A stretch of DNA of 64,000 bases from Anticarsia gemmatalis (lineage: Eukaryota > Arthropoda > Insecta > Lepidoptera > Erebidae): the NCBI RefSeq assembly GCF_050436995.1, contig NC_134764.1, positions 434,001 through 498,000 on the forward strand. Direction: 5' to 3'. The first letter of the stretch is position 1, and every line of letters begins with the position of its first letter. A program made the position numbers and the translations under genes. Of the stretch, positions 52,217 through 64,000 are shown piece after piece. The notes beneath the pieces are model-generated. The model worked only from the letters and a program-made list of their open reading frames with translations, did no database searches and was not told where the DNA came from.

Positions 52217-54888
52217 CGGATTCTTTCATCGAATCGAATGTTTTGACATGAATTAATGACAAACAAACTCTCATTCACAATTGATTAAGATAGACGAAAT
52301 TATACGGCAAGTTTGTGATCTAGGTTAACAGCAATAAATAAATCATTAGATTCCATACTTTTTATATCAGATACTGTCGTTACAGACGAAGCCACACCTT
52401 AAAGTTAGCCTTTACTTAATAGTAGATCACAAATACTTATGTTTGTTTCTCTATCACACCAAAACTACTGAACAGATTTTCATGAAACTGGCTAGTCTTG
52501 TAGCTTATAAACCAGTATAACAAGCGGACGGAATCCGGGGAAGAGTTCATCATAGATATTTCACTATACAGCGCACAGCATCCGCATATATTGTCAGTTG
52601 TCATCTATGATTTGTGAGCGGCATCTGAACTGACACATCAAACGACTCATGAAGCTCTAAACATCAGCTGTGCCGTTTGTATGAGAATATTATTTTACTA
52701 ATAGATAACTGTGTTATTATAGACTACTTATATTGGAGAGAGCAAGCGGAACGCATTAACCATAACTTGATATTTATTGAGGAATTGAACCTTAGGCTTT
52801 GGTATTCATTTCTTCTGGACAATGAAATATGTAGATACGCAAACCGTAGCCGAAATTAAACTGGCCCAAAAATTTAATATATTAAATGCAAATAAAAACA
52901 AGTGTTTTGCTAGGTGTAATAATAATAATAAACTGTGTAAATAATGTCGATCTATTAAAGATAAGTATTTTTTTTTTGGACAACTAACGCACCGAGGAAT
53001 TTAACAAACATATAACAACAAAATTACAACCAAATGCTGTTAGTCAGCATGATACACTCAAGGCCAAATCTCTCTCATTCCGGGAGAAGACCAATACTTA
53101 ACAGACAGACTGTTATTAATTAAACTATCTCACCATATCTTTTTAATCGGTTCTGTATGAAAATAATAAACTAATTTCCATAATCAAAAACTCTCACTTA
53201 AAAAATTGAAGTAGAACTATATTAGACCATTCTAGAACCTTCCAAATTAATCTGACATCACTCGTGTTCATAATTGAAACACTATACAATTAATATAAAT
53301 CTTCATTAGTTCTTGTAATTAACTAGACAAGGACTAATAGATGTTTTGACACACATACAGGGTCGTAGTTACTAGGTTATTAGATCGTTTGTAGTCAAGT
53401 AGTGTATATGAGGACTAAGATTTATGATAATAGCGTATTGTAGGCTTTAAGTTATTGGGATGTTTTTAATTCGGAAGGAATTTTAGCGGAGTAAGATGTA
53501 GCGGCAGTGGTAGTTTGGTAGGCCTTACCGCATCATAATTTTTCGGTATACCTATACCTTTGAAAAATACACGATCTGTACTTCCACTTGAACTCTCTAC
53601 TGATATACATATGTACATGGAAAGCATAACATATAACATTTAAACCCTGATAAATCTGATAAATAATCCCTCATAAATAAAATGATAAGTGCAAAGTCAC
53701 TCTTGGTAAGCGAAAAGAAATAAGATCTCCTCTCATAACGAAAGGAGAAAGTAATCGGTAAAACGTAAAAAACAACATAATTTATCTGGCTTCTACATAC
53801 TTGTAGAGTCCAAATAAATTAATTATTAATATTTGGGAGTACCCACCAAGCAAGGTATGATTTAAACACAAATATATTTCAAACACAAATTTTCACATCC
53901 TTATAAAATCTCACACATACACTGACATACAGGTATAATATAATAGAAGAAATTCACAAAGGAGTAAGTTCTTTAAAGCTGGAGACATCATTACGTGTTT
54001 GTGGGAACATTAACAAGACGTAAACAACTTGAACTAGAGGTAGTTCTGTCTAAATGTCTCAGGAAAATGATGAGAAAGCTTCCCTCTATATTTCTTATGT
54101 CGTTTCAAGCGATACGGAAACTAAATATCTTTGTCACCTGCGTTTTCTACAGGTCGGTTAGTATAATATATTTTTCAGAACTGTAAAATGTATACAACAA
54201 TAATTATAATTATTAAACTCTTTGTTCGGTTGAAGAAATGTGGGTATTTTTATATAAATTTTAAAGCTCTTTGTTTAGCTGAACAATTGTAGAAGTACAA
54301 ATATAAATTAATTTGATCTTTTCAAGTGTCAAATTCGGCATTTTCGGATGATGGTTGATTAAACACTCCGTGTATTTCACTACAGTGTTCAAATTACTCT
54401 TGTTGTGGTTTGTTTCAATAAAAAATGTATACTGATAAAATGAAAATACTTTTGTTTGTCACTCTGTTAAATTAAATAAGCAACACAGGATAAAACTTAG
54501 GATAATGTAAGTGGTTTAAAACAAGCTTACACTTCACAAATAATACCTAATAAAGACCAAGTCTTTTACAAACCGATCTATATAATATAACAAACCTAGC
54601 TAGACGTATTTAAAAGACTTCATTTTGAATCTAAAAATATAAAAGATCTATAATACATAACTAAACATATGCCACTGGTAACAAATCACTATATATTTAT
54701 ATAAAGGACATATAAACATGTTATATACAGCTCGTATATAACCCTGACATGTGTTTCCGATACAACACATGATATATGTGATCAGCTGTGAAAGAATTTG
54801 TTATTTATCAACTAGATCGGCTAGCTACCAATAGATTAGTAAAACGACATGTTGTATTATGACTATTTTTTATTACTGAGGGAACAGA

Positions 54889-55162
54889 GACAGCCCAATG
54901 GTATAAGTTAGTACCTCCCATGCAAATGGTTGCAGGTTCAAAATCAAGGCAACACACCAATGATTTTTCGAAGTTATGATTGTATTAGAATTAATTATCA
55001 ATTGTTTCAACGGTGAAAGAAATCGTCGCGATGAGACCTGGCATGCCTGAGAGTTCTTTAGAACAGTTCGTGAAGGTATGGCCAGCGTGGTGGACTCAAG
55101 GCCCCTCCCTCATCACGGGAGACGATCCTTGCCCAGCAGTGGGACATTAATAGGTTAAATTT
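54889..55162 (+). repeat. SINE-C copy, diverged full length
   Basis: Head CAGCCCAATGGTATAAGTTA through to CCCAGCAGTGGGACATTAAT. It has an internal deletion in the GGGCATGC block. Confidence 0.78.
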
Positions 55163-55364
55163 ATTTGTAACTAGATCGGCTAGCTTCCAATAGATGAGTA
55201 AAACGAAATCTTATATGATGAGTATTATTTATTTACGACTTAAAAGAAAGACTATGATGTATGAATGTCAATGAAGCAAGGGAAGCTTGTAAAAATCGTA
55301 CTAAGTGATTTTCTGTGAAAAATCCGTGATTATATGTATGTAAAACCCGACTTTAAAAAAATAC

Positions 55365-55430
55365 TATTTCTGTAGCGCGGTCAGATGCTGATCATGAGGT
55401 CTCGGGTTCAAATCCCTGTGTTTTCTAATT
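55365..55430 (+). repeat. Short tRNA-like SINE head fragments
   Basis: GTAGCGCGGTCAGATGCTGA and GTCTCGGGTTCAAATCCCTG give A- and B-box-like words. Comparable isolated heads lie at 56944-57010 (GTGGGTTCGATACCCATTCA) and 33355-33430 (GACATCGATTCCCGGG). Confidence 0.45.
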
Positions 55431-55433
55431 TAA

Positions 55434-55967
55434 CTAGCTGACCCGCGCAACTTCGCTTGCGTCACATTAGAGAGAATGCACGTTTGGCGCAGTGGTTTAA
55501 GCGGTCACCTCGCCGCAACAACCGTAGCGCCGCGTGTGGTGGGTTCGAATCCCACCCGGGACAAATCTTTGTGTGATGAGCACGAGTATTTGTTCTGAGC
55601 CTGGATGTCAATTTATCTATATAAGTATGTATTTAGAAGTATATAAGTATGTTTATCAGTTATTTAATTATCATAGTACAAGCTCTGCTTAGTTTGGAAT
55701 CAAATGACCGTGTGTGAGTTGTCCAATGATATTTATTTATTATTTATTAATGGGTTAAAATTTTCCCGTTTCCGAAACATTTTTTACTGGTACTCTACTC
55801 CTAATGGTAGTAGCGTGATAATATATTATAGCCTATAACCTTCCTCGATAAATGGGCTATCTAACACTGAAAGAATTTTTCAAATCGGAACAGTAGTTCC
55901 TGAGATTAGCGAGTTCAAACAAGCAAACAAACAAACAAACTTTTCAGCTTTATAATATTAGTATAGA
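55434..55967 (-). mobile_element. HEL-1 Helitron split by a SINE-A insertion
   Basis: The 3' end (55434-55478) and the rest (55749-55967) are separated by a complete SINE-A flanked by a 4-bp AATG duplication. Helitron sequence is continuous if the SINE and one AATG are removed. Confidence 0.85.
55479..55748 (+). repeat. SINE-A copy, complete, inside a Helitron
   Basis: Best-preserved copy: TTTGGCGCAGTGGTTTAAGC, GTGGGTTCGAATCCCACCC, GATGAGCACGAGTATTTG and an ATTTATT tail. It is flanked by AATG duplications (55475-55478, 55749-55752). Confidence 0.85.
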
Positions 55968-56275
55968 TTACAGAATATTTCTCAAGAAGTCCGGAGTTTG
56001 TTAATATGGCGAAATGTGGGTGTATTTCTTAGTGGTGTATCAGGCGTTAATTATTTATGTATGTATGAATTAAACTAATAATCTATAAAGCAAGTTAATA
56101 AATCATAGCTTGTAACTACTCAGCAGTTAATGTTCGTAATGAACTCCTTAAATATTTAATTAATATGATTATCACTTCCATATTAGGTAATATATTCTAC
56201 TGACACTAAGTCTGTCTGTCTATTAGAGGTCGGAAACTCGAAACTATGAAACGTTTCTAAATAATAATTTGAAAA

Positions 56276-56462
56276 CGTTTTTTTTTACAACTCGCGGACT
56301 AAGAATTGCTCAAACAAAACAAACAACATACACAAAAACACAACGAGACCCGATACAATTATTGGATCCCGCAAATATTTGTCCCTTTTGGTAATCGAAC
56401 ACATCATCTCCCGAAGCACACGTAGTGGCGTGGCCACCACCTTAACATTTGCACCAAGGAGA
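56276..56462 (-). repeat. SINE-B copy, diverged
   Basis: Reverse copy; ACTCGCGGACTAAGAATTGC at the tail end and TTGGTAATCGAAC at the B box are recognisable. Internal deletion in the tail. Confidence 0.6.
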
Positions 56463-57917
56463 CCGTCTACTATGATCGGATTGAAACATTTTCGTCAATA
56501 ATATCCTCCAAACTTCTAACCACAGAACCTATGTGAAAAGTAAAATTAGACAACGAAAAATAAAATATCACATTTTCAAAATCATCCATAAATCAAAATC
56601 ACAAAACGTGTTTCGTAACACATTACTTGGCTAATGTCCAACCAGAGAGTCTAACCCAGGACTTCATAACACGAGACTTTATTATTACCGTTTAATTTAA
56701 CTCCTAAACTGATTTGAAAAACGCTCCCTCAATGAAAGAAAGGCTTAACTTACTACCAATATGTACTATCGAACAAACTGAATCATGACCCACCATGTGC
56801 TCATTTTCTAAAACATGCCTATATACGTGTAGGTCGAAATTGGCTTGAACCTACGTTTCCTTGGTAATGAATTTGTTATCTGTCATTATTGCGACAAATC
56901 TTTGTGCGCAAATACAATAATGCTTTACTACCGTTTTCAATAGGCTCCGTGGCGTTGATGTTACGATTGCGACGCGTCAGGAGTGGGTTCGATACCCATT
57001 CAGGACATGGTTGATTCGGCCATTATAGGAAATAATGTAACTGTAACTATAAAAATTAAAATAATATAGGGTAACCAACATAGTTATTACCCGGTTAAGG
57101 AATTGATACACAATGTTGGTCAATAGTATCTTTATTTAGTAAAAACATTGACTCAAACTCTATTATAAACGCAACTTAAATATTCTTTCTAAAAGAACAT
57201 CAGTCGTTTGTTTCAATAACTTTATACAAATTCAATGTAAACACTTAAAAACAAGAAATACTAGCGAATACTGTTAATTCAAATGTGTTATCCTTAACAA
57301 ATATTGCAACAAACTTACTTTATCTTTTTGAACTACACACCTGTCGCACAAACGTCGGACATGAGTTCTAAAAATTAAAAACGTTACCAATATTCTAAAA
57401 GTGACATATATCGCAATTAATTTGAACTGGTTACTTTAGAAATTAAAATAAACGTATTATTCCTTAACATTGGCAATCACTGTATGATGGGCAATGACTG
57501 TAGTGGTTACCCTAATCGTTTCACAGATTTCTAAATGACGTGCTATTTGATTTTTGACACAAATAGGTTTTTTCTCAGTGAAAAGAGTTTAGACTATTTA
57601 CATTCTGGATTCAAATTGAGAGTGATTTATCGAAAACGTATCTACGTACTGTAATAACAAAGGTCAAAGTTGTCTGTAGTCGTAATACATCATAACACAG
57701 TCATATGCATGTTTAAAATGTCCTAAGTGCAACTTTGACGATAGAGATTACTAGATTTACTGTTTTGACGGTGTCAAGCGAATTATCGGCAAAATGGGTC
57801 ATGATTCAGTTGGTTCGATAGTACATCTGTCTGTTCGCAATGAACTCAAAAACTACTGAACGAATTATAGTGCAATTTTTACCAATAGTACCTACAGTAA
57901 TTTGTTCAGAATAATTT

Positions 57918-58030
57918 GTACGATTCACAAATAGTTGTTGCGGCTCTAGTTGTACTTTGTGTCCGTTGTTTGTATGTTTGTAAAAGTCCCCCCGACACAA
58001 GAACAAATTCTAGTGCGAAGTTGTATTTTC
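57918..58030 (+). repeat. SINE-B 3' part
   Basis: Starts at GTACGATTCACAAATAGTTG and runs to the GCGAAGTTGTATTTTC end. The tRNA head is absent. Confidence 0.7.
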
Positions 58031-58407
58031 TAAAAAAAAACAAAATATAAGCCCAAGTGAACTGCTAGTAGTATGATGTGGTAAATTGTGTGGAAAACCA
58101 GGCATTTAGTGATGTGAGACAATTTTCAAGCTGACTGAAGGCTTATGACTCGGCTTAACGACTATCTGTTACAGTTAACCGATGACCTACACGTGACCTG
58201 TGGAGGCTGTGGTCCACAAAATTCGCTCAATTATAAAGTGTCGCTCATAGTGAGATCTTCTTTTATTATATATATTGAAAGTAGCTGATCGCCACGGCTC
58301 TGTCCGATCACTAATTCTTTAAAATTATTTATTAATTGATATGTGCCTTGTATGTTTGTCTGAGTCTATGAAATTTATTACCCTCTAGAATAATATTAAA
58401 ATTAAAT

Positions 58408-58902
58408 GTATATGTTACTGTAAAAGCCCGATCTGTGGTAAATCCTAAGATTTTCCGGTAAAACCTAAGATTTACCAACTCTCAATGGTAAAAGTCCGAA
58501 CAAGTCAGAGTTTAAAAACTATGTTACGATATATAAAAAAATCCTTCTTCATAACTATGTTTATAACTATTTCACGGTATAATTATATACCGAGACATAG
58601 TTATAAAGAAGGAGTTTTGGGCAAAGCGACATGGGTAGGTTAGGTTAGAAGGCTAAGGTGGGAGCGAGCGAAGCGAAGCTCCCACCTTAGCCTTCGTGGT
58701 TATTTTTTTTAAACCACCCAACAGGAGGAGCCCCGCGAAGCGGGGCTCCGGCGACATCTCGGCATCATCAAGTGAATATAGGTAAAAGTTCGAAATAAAA
58801 TAATTTTTCGGACTTTTACCATTGAGAGTTGGTAAATCTTAGGTTATACCGGAAAATCTTAGGATTGACCACCGTTCGGGCTTTTACAGTAACATATATA
58901 CT
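58408..58902. mobile_element. 495-bp palindromic TIR element, copy 2
   Basis: Same length and layout as the copy at 33736. I count roughly fifteen differences, about 97% identity by eye. Its inner stem (CGGTATAATTATATACCG) is a perfect palindrome here but not in copy 1. The high identity implies recent activity or a shared recent source. Confidence 0.8.
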
Positions 58903-59084
58903 TTGACTCTAGAAATGATGCCAGATTCGAGTAATAGTTAGCACTATATTAACTGGCGTGTATTTTGTATAAAAACTGTATAAATGTATTGAATCAAATA
59001 TACATAGCATACATACATAATATCACGCCAGTTATATCCAAAGAGAACGAGCACATTGCCTCTTACCACTACCAAGCATGTTAA

Positions 59085-59287
59085 TACCGTGGCGCGTTGG
59101 ATTAGGTCACCAGGCCGCTTCCATTGTGTCGGGAAGTCAAGGGTTTGATTCTCACACGGAACAATTATTTATGCGATCCACAAATAATTGTTTTCAGTCT
59201 GGTTGTACTTTGTGTCCGTTGTTTGTATGTTTGTAAAAGTCCCCGCGACACAAGAGTAATTCTAATTGCGGGAGTTGTCTTTTTATA
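59085..59287 (+). repeat. SINE-B copy
   Basis: Head ACCGTGGCGCGTTGGATTAG and the complete body to GGGAGTTGTCTTTTTATA. Confidence 0.78.
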
Positions 59288-59667
59288 AATGAAAAAAATG
59301 AAATGAAAAATGGAAAAAACCAATAGCACTTTGTAATATATGGCAACAAAACCAGTTGTTTAATGATAATTCTAATTATTTCACTCAATACATACCCACA
59401 CAATTCTAATAGGCACATAAAATAAAATACCACCTAAACAACATTAATTCAGACTTCAACATTCACGAAAAACAAACTGAATACTGAAAAACAAAAAAGG
59501 CTAAGAGAAAAAACACAATTCGTTTTATATAATTAGTGAACAAAAAACAGGGGCTTTCGTCGCTCGTTAACAAAAATATGGTAATATTTCGTAAATATAA
59601 TGTCCCAGATGATAAAAGCCATAGACTTTGTTATTCTACATTTTATGTTTGTTAGTGTTGTTAGCTT

Positions 59668-59712
59668 GTGTGTTTGTGTGTGTGGGGGGGGAGGGGGTTT
59701 GTGTATGTGTGC
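59668..59712. repeat. (GT)n and G-run low-complexity tract
   Basis: TG repeats followed by G8-A-G5. It could stall polymerases or form a G-quadruplex with slippage (inference). Confidence 0.7.
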
Positions 59713-60764
59713 GGTAAAATAATGATTCGAATGAACAAAATATGGTAATCATAAATGTAACAGCTGAGAATGGTTGGCTAAAAAAAAACGTATGTACTAG
59801 TACTATTTACTGGTTAGCTAAAATGTTATTCAGAATCTTGTGAACAGACTTTTCTCCAAATCATAGCAAACTGTCTGGCTCGCGTATAATTTGGAAAAAG
59901 AACTATAATATTTTTTTTTTGCTATAATGCCATCTATGTTTAATTGCATGTCATATCTTTATGCTAAGTTTTATAATAATCTATTCAGCTGTTTAGCTGC
60001 AAAAGAAAGACAGATAGATAAAATTTACATGTTAATATTGGGTACAACAACCCCAGATCATCTATATCGATACAACATATTATTTGTATAAGTCTGTCTG
60101 TCTATTGTAGTCATCACTACAATAATGTTAACAGAAACACTGCACATGGCTGAAATACTTTAACACAGAATGCAAGCATTCTTAACCAACCCACGACTTT
60201 ACAAAACACTCTATTCTAATATTTATTTAAACCATGTCTTCTGGCTATCGTCTTTATTTCGATAAAAACATTTATTTTGCTTTAAATCTTTGTAATGGCT
60301 GCTAATCGATCTTTGTTTCAATAAGAGGTGTAAAGGCGTTGAGTTAAAAGGACGATATTAAACAGACTTCGTGACTTGAGTACTAATGGGATTGTAGATT
60401 GGGTTTTAAACTAGAATAACTTTTTAGCTTACTGATATAAACCTATGTTTATTTATTACTAAATAGTTACTTTATAAATAACTAGCTAGGTCTACTACAA
60501 ACGCAGGTCTCTTCACAAATTTTACTTGTATTTATTTTGTTTTCTTCTCTCCATAAAAACCTTTCCCGTGTCTTGAAGACAATTTTACAATAGCTTACTA
60601 ATTAACTTTTCTAAAACCCGAATGAAAATCCGCTCAGTACATTTTGAGTTTATGTATAGACAGACGCGGCGAAATTCGAGCGTCTCGTTAGTTTGTCTTA
60701 ATTTGCTTAAATCTCTGTTATATGTAATTTTCCGTCAAAGGGCCACTCTTTGAAAATTATTCAC

Positions 60765-60888
60765 TAACCCCCGGTTTGTGAGGTACAATTAGCGGTAGTT
60801 TATCTATTCTATAGTATTACAACTCATACAAAAAAAACGCTATTGAATACATAAACTACCGCTAAATGTACTCAGAAATCGGGGGTTA
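60765..60888. mobile_element. TA-flanked MITE, ~120 bp
   Basis: The ends ACCCCCG and CGGGGGT and the following GCGGTAGTTTAT / ATAAACTACCGC blocks are inverted over about 38 bp with a few mismatches. TA borders both sides (60765-60766, 60887-60888). Confidence 0.7.
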
Positions 60889-61008
60889 GACAATGACAGT
60901 CCTCGGACTTACCTTTAAATTGTCGCTGAATCTCAATTTCATCAGCAACTACATAAATAAAATCTTTAAGTATCTTATAGGGATATACATACCTATGTGA
61001 ATCCTAAG

Positions 61009-61197
61009 CAGTAGCTCGATTCTCTACTACTATCGACTACCGACAACCGACCTGTCATCGAGAAATTTTGTATGAAAATCTGATCAGCGCCTCTGCCGGG
61101 CGTCGAAGGAAACATTTTGACAGTACATTCTAAATGTCAAAATTTCGATATCTAGCCGGTTGTCGGTAGTCGATAGTAGTAGAGAATCGAGCTACTG
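61009..61197. mobile_element. MITE-E hairpin element, best copy
   Basis: 189 bp. The ends read CAGTAGCTCGATTCTCTACT and its reverse complement, and the inverted arms extend about 40 bp through CGACTACCGACAACCG. The spacer contains TTTTGTATGAAAATCTGATC, shared by all copies. No coding content. Confidence 0.8.
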
Positions 61198-63169
61198 AAT
61201 TAAATAAATAAATAAATATTTTCCATTCATTCAAAAACATTCAAATTCATTGCAGTTACAATATTCGAATGATAGAATATTAGTTAAATAGCTCAAAGTT
61301 CAGTGCAGAATGTGGTTCATTTAGTATTTAATTTTGATCGTTCACATTACCAATGTGCATAGTTTAAATGCGCTAACTAGTCATTAATTTAGCAAACTAA
61401 TTACTAATGGAAGCACTAAATAAATTGTACTCAATGATGTATTCATAAGGCCGTTTGATGTTGTTATTGTTTGTGACCTGTAGTACTATAATAGAAATAA
61501 CTCCGCTTGTATTTAGGTGAAATAAAAATCGACTATTAAAAAGCAGGGATCGATTTTTACTCCGAGTCTTGGGTGCAAAATTTTATGAAATCGGCTTAGT
61601 GGTTGAGACTTGATTGCGTAAAAGACAGGCTTTTACATTTATATATGAGATGGATTAGAAGTTTTTAGGAAAATAATAATTAAGAAAACTACAATAAGAT
61701 TTTGTTTGAGTAGCCATTTAACCATGGATTTCTGTCACATAAAACTGTCAGGAATTCTTAAGGCGACACGACAGCTGTCAAGAAATCAAAGAAGCAACAC
61801 ATTCCTATATCATTATTGTTATAAGAATAGAAACTACGGATGCTGAAATATTTTGTCAATAACTAAAAACTTACATGTTAACTTCTAATTTTTTTTCTAG
61901 CTTTTACAAGTGACTTCGTCCGAGTGAAGGACACAAAGATTATCCTATGTGGTAATCTGGTCTAAAATCTATCTTTATACTACTACTAATTTTGTAGAAA
62001 TCAGTTCAGTAGTTTTCGCATAAAGTAGTCTTAAACATCCTTATGCGTTTATACGCAAGATATGCGTGTCAAATATCTTCGGACATAACTACAGTTAATA
62101 ATACCATGTGCATTGGCACGTGCACAAAGACACAGGTGAGTTTCAGCGGTAAAACAACCCCCATACCACGTAACATAATACAAAACAAAACACCATCACG
62201 CATTTCTAACGACACACCATCCATTACCGCGTTGCAACTAAGACGGTGGTACAACTAGTGGAGTGACCAAGTAGTGTATTGTGAATAGAGTGATGTAGTC
62301 GTGTTTTGTTGTCGTTTTAGTGGGGGGGAAAGTCGTAGTATTAAAAGATTATAGTAGCGTGCAGTGACCTCGCTCTCAAAGTTGGATTGAGACGTTTTAC
62401 AAATTCGCGTCTTTTCAACGGTAGTTTTGAATGGCTGTTAGAATGTATGGAACTATTAGAAGTTAGCACAATGTAGGAAATACGGTATTCAATATTTGCA
62501 GTATATTAGGAAATGTCCTATGAACTTTTCTTTATCTTTTCTTTTCTTCAACTTTTCTTAGTTTTATGAGGTTGATTAAACGGTGAGTTATCCCTTAAGT
62601 ACTAATTAATAGTCTATTCGTTAATAAAAGTGACAATTTAATAATGAAAAGACCAACTTATATTTATTATCTTTTTACTCATCGATCGCATCTATTACAG
62701 TTTCAACTTTCAGTTAACACATAAAACTGAAACTAAAGAGATGTTTATTTCAAAACTAATCTTAGGAACCGCTACTTTAACTTGGAAAAGTAATCAATTG
62801 AAATTTTTTGTTTACTTTTTATAATATTAAACTACATACTATATGCAAAGAATGCCTACGGAAAAAAAAGACGACGTAGCAACCAAAATATATAGAAATT
62901 CGATTTAAAATAACACGTACACTGTAGTGCATTAAAATCACCAACAATTACACAGATATCTCTGATTTTACACCAGACAGCTCACAATCAATCGATTAGC
63001 CATTATTCAACAATAGCCAGATGTAATGCCAATCTTTCAGACACGCTCGTTTGAACATAAACAAAGATTTGTATAAGAGCTGAATTAAGTCAATCAATAT
63101 CTGTTAGAAATAGACTATTAGTTGTTTAGAATATAGTGCATTTAGTGCATATATACTATACAGTACCTA

Positions 63170-63442
63170 ATAAGACGTCTGTTGTACCCGAAGGTGTAGT
63201 CAAATACACCGCGTTTCGCCATTAACAATTTACTGGGCGCCTTACCAAACAACGGGATACTATTGAGAAAAGTTCTAAAATAATATGAAACATCCAGCAC
63301 AACATGTTTTTGAGAAAGAAATATGCTATGCCGACTCCACTTCAGGTGGGATAAGAGCAAGACAATGAGAATTTTGCCCGACCTGGAATCTAACCCTCAC
63401 GATCAGTAGTCGGATACACTCCGACCGCGCCACAAAGGCAGT
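63170..63442 (-). repeat. SINE remnant, same type, longest copy
   Basis: GTACCCGAAGGTGTAGTCAA, GGGCGCCTTACCAAACAACG, then GAATCTAACCCTCACGATCA and ACACTCCGACCGCGCCACAA. It preserves the order body, B box, A box on the minus strand. Confidence 0.55.
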
Positions 63443-64000
63443 CACGATAAAAGTTAATAGGTTCAAAATAATTTATGTGTTTTTTCCCAATTTCGTCACT
63501 TTAAATTATCAAAGTAACAATAAATTAATGAATCACTAGCTTAGAAGAATGAGGTCATATAGGCAGGCCAACACCTTCAAAAGTTAAAGTTGACTTATTT
63601 ATTGAAGCAAATCTGCGCAAAATCGTAGTCCTTATATATCCCACAAGTAAATAGAAAGAAATATAAAATCCACGCGGTCTAATAACCCGGTTTCGTCTAC
63701 CCTTATAAACTCATTACTCGTTGACAATGGAGGCCGTCTATCAAACGCTTTTATACTATATTTTTCAAATTAATTCAAGTTTTTTACCCTATATTTAACC
63801 TGAATAGTCTAAAGGCTAGGCTGTGCCAATGATTAATGAATTTTCGGGTTCATTTACAGAGCAAGGTAAACTGAAACTTTTAAACTATCGTGACTGTACA
63901 CATACCAAATTGCTAAACGGGTCTTAAACACAATAAGTATTTTAAAAATTGCGGTATCTTACGGAAGTAAGCTTCCATGTATTGAAATTTCAGTCTTTAT

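Larger units (their letters stand above)
48615..64000. other. Upstream region or 5'UTR intron of the K2P gene
   Basis: Because a 5'UTR acceptor sits at 48614/48615, some of this is probably intron 0. Apart from the listed repeats I found no confident exon. 52430-52560 and 61900-61960 contain transposon-like words (CAAAACTACTGAACAGATTTT; GTGACTTCGTCCGAG). 62090-62420 is a somewhat GC-richer patch of unknown nature. 53.1-54.8, 56.5-57.9 and 62.4-63.2 kb show nothing I can name. Confidence 0.6.

Noticed and set aside
62043..62258. Plus-strand frame with a donor-like CACAG|GTGAGT at 62135
   Set aside because: Frames are open on both strands, the peptide resembles nothing known and no acceptor partner was found.

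Overview
The window looks like a piece of a lepidopteran (moth or butterfly) nuclear genome. The background is strongly AT-rich with small GC-rich exons, introns are GT-AG, and the space between exons is packed with repeat types typical of Lepidoptera: short non-autonomous Helitrons (5' TC..., 3' hairpin then CTAG, inserted between A and T), several tRNA-derived SINE families (one ending in the CAGCAGTGGGAC-type tail), palindromic MITEs and a decayed non-LTR retrotransposon. No bacterial or viral gene order, CRISPR array, rRNA or functional tRNA gene was found.

One protein-coding gene can be reconstructed completely. It is a two-pore-domain potassium channel (K2P) on the minus strand with ten coding exons between 48541 (ATG) and 24974 (TGA). 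All nine introns are GT-AG and the phases match at every junction. The exons total 1212 nt and encode 403 residues: M1, an extracellular cap with three N-glycosylation sequons, P1 with GYGH, M2, a cytoplasmic loop of about 120 residues, M3, P2 with GFGD, M4, and a 22-residue basic tail. A 5'UTR splice acceptor lies just upstream of the ATG at 48614/48615, so transcription starts further upstream, within 48.6-64 kb or beyond the window. A poly(A) signal lies 59 nt after the stop.

Layout: 1-22.6 kb holds no recognisable cellular gene, only repeats. These include a nested structure at 6503-8929 (TIR element containing a non-LTR RT relic containing a TA-flanked MITE) and a large fold-back at 13889-14093. 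Around 22.6-23.9 kb is a GC-rich, promoter-like block with one probable minus-strand non-coding first exon (22600-22681, perfect donor), which suggests a second gene running left out of the window. The K2P gene fills 24.9-48.6 kb, its introns loaded with Helitrons, SINEs and MITEs plus a 0.6-kb minisatellite. The stretch 48.6-64 kb is upstream sequence or 5'UTR intron of the K2P gene, again repeat-rich.

I see no undescribed defence or biosynthetic system. The most notable structures are two nearly identical 495-bp palindromic elements (33736-34230 and 58408-58902), a ~190-bp hairpin MITE family with at least four copies, a perfect 101-nt duplication whose one copy sits inside a 22-bp target duplication, and an apparent flip of a ~50-nt tail between two copies of another repeat. 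Repeat family names such as HEL-1 or SINE-A are labels made up for this report. All calls come from reading the sequence by eye; no alignment or database search was run.
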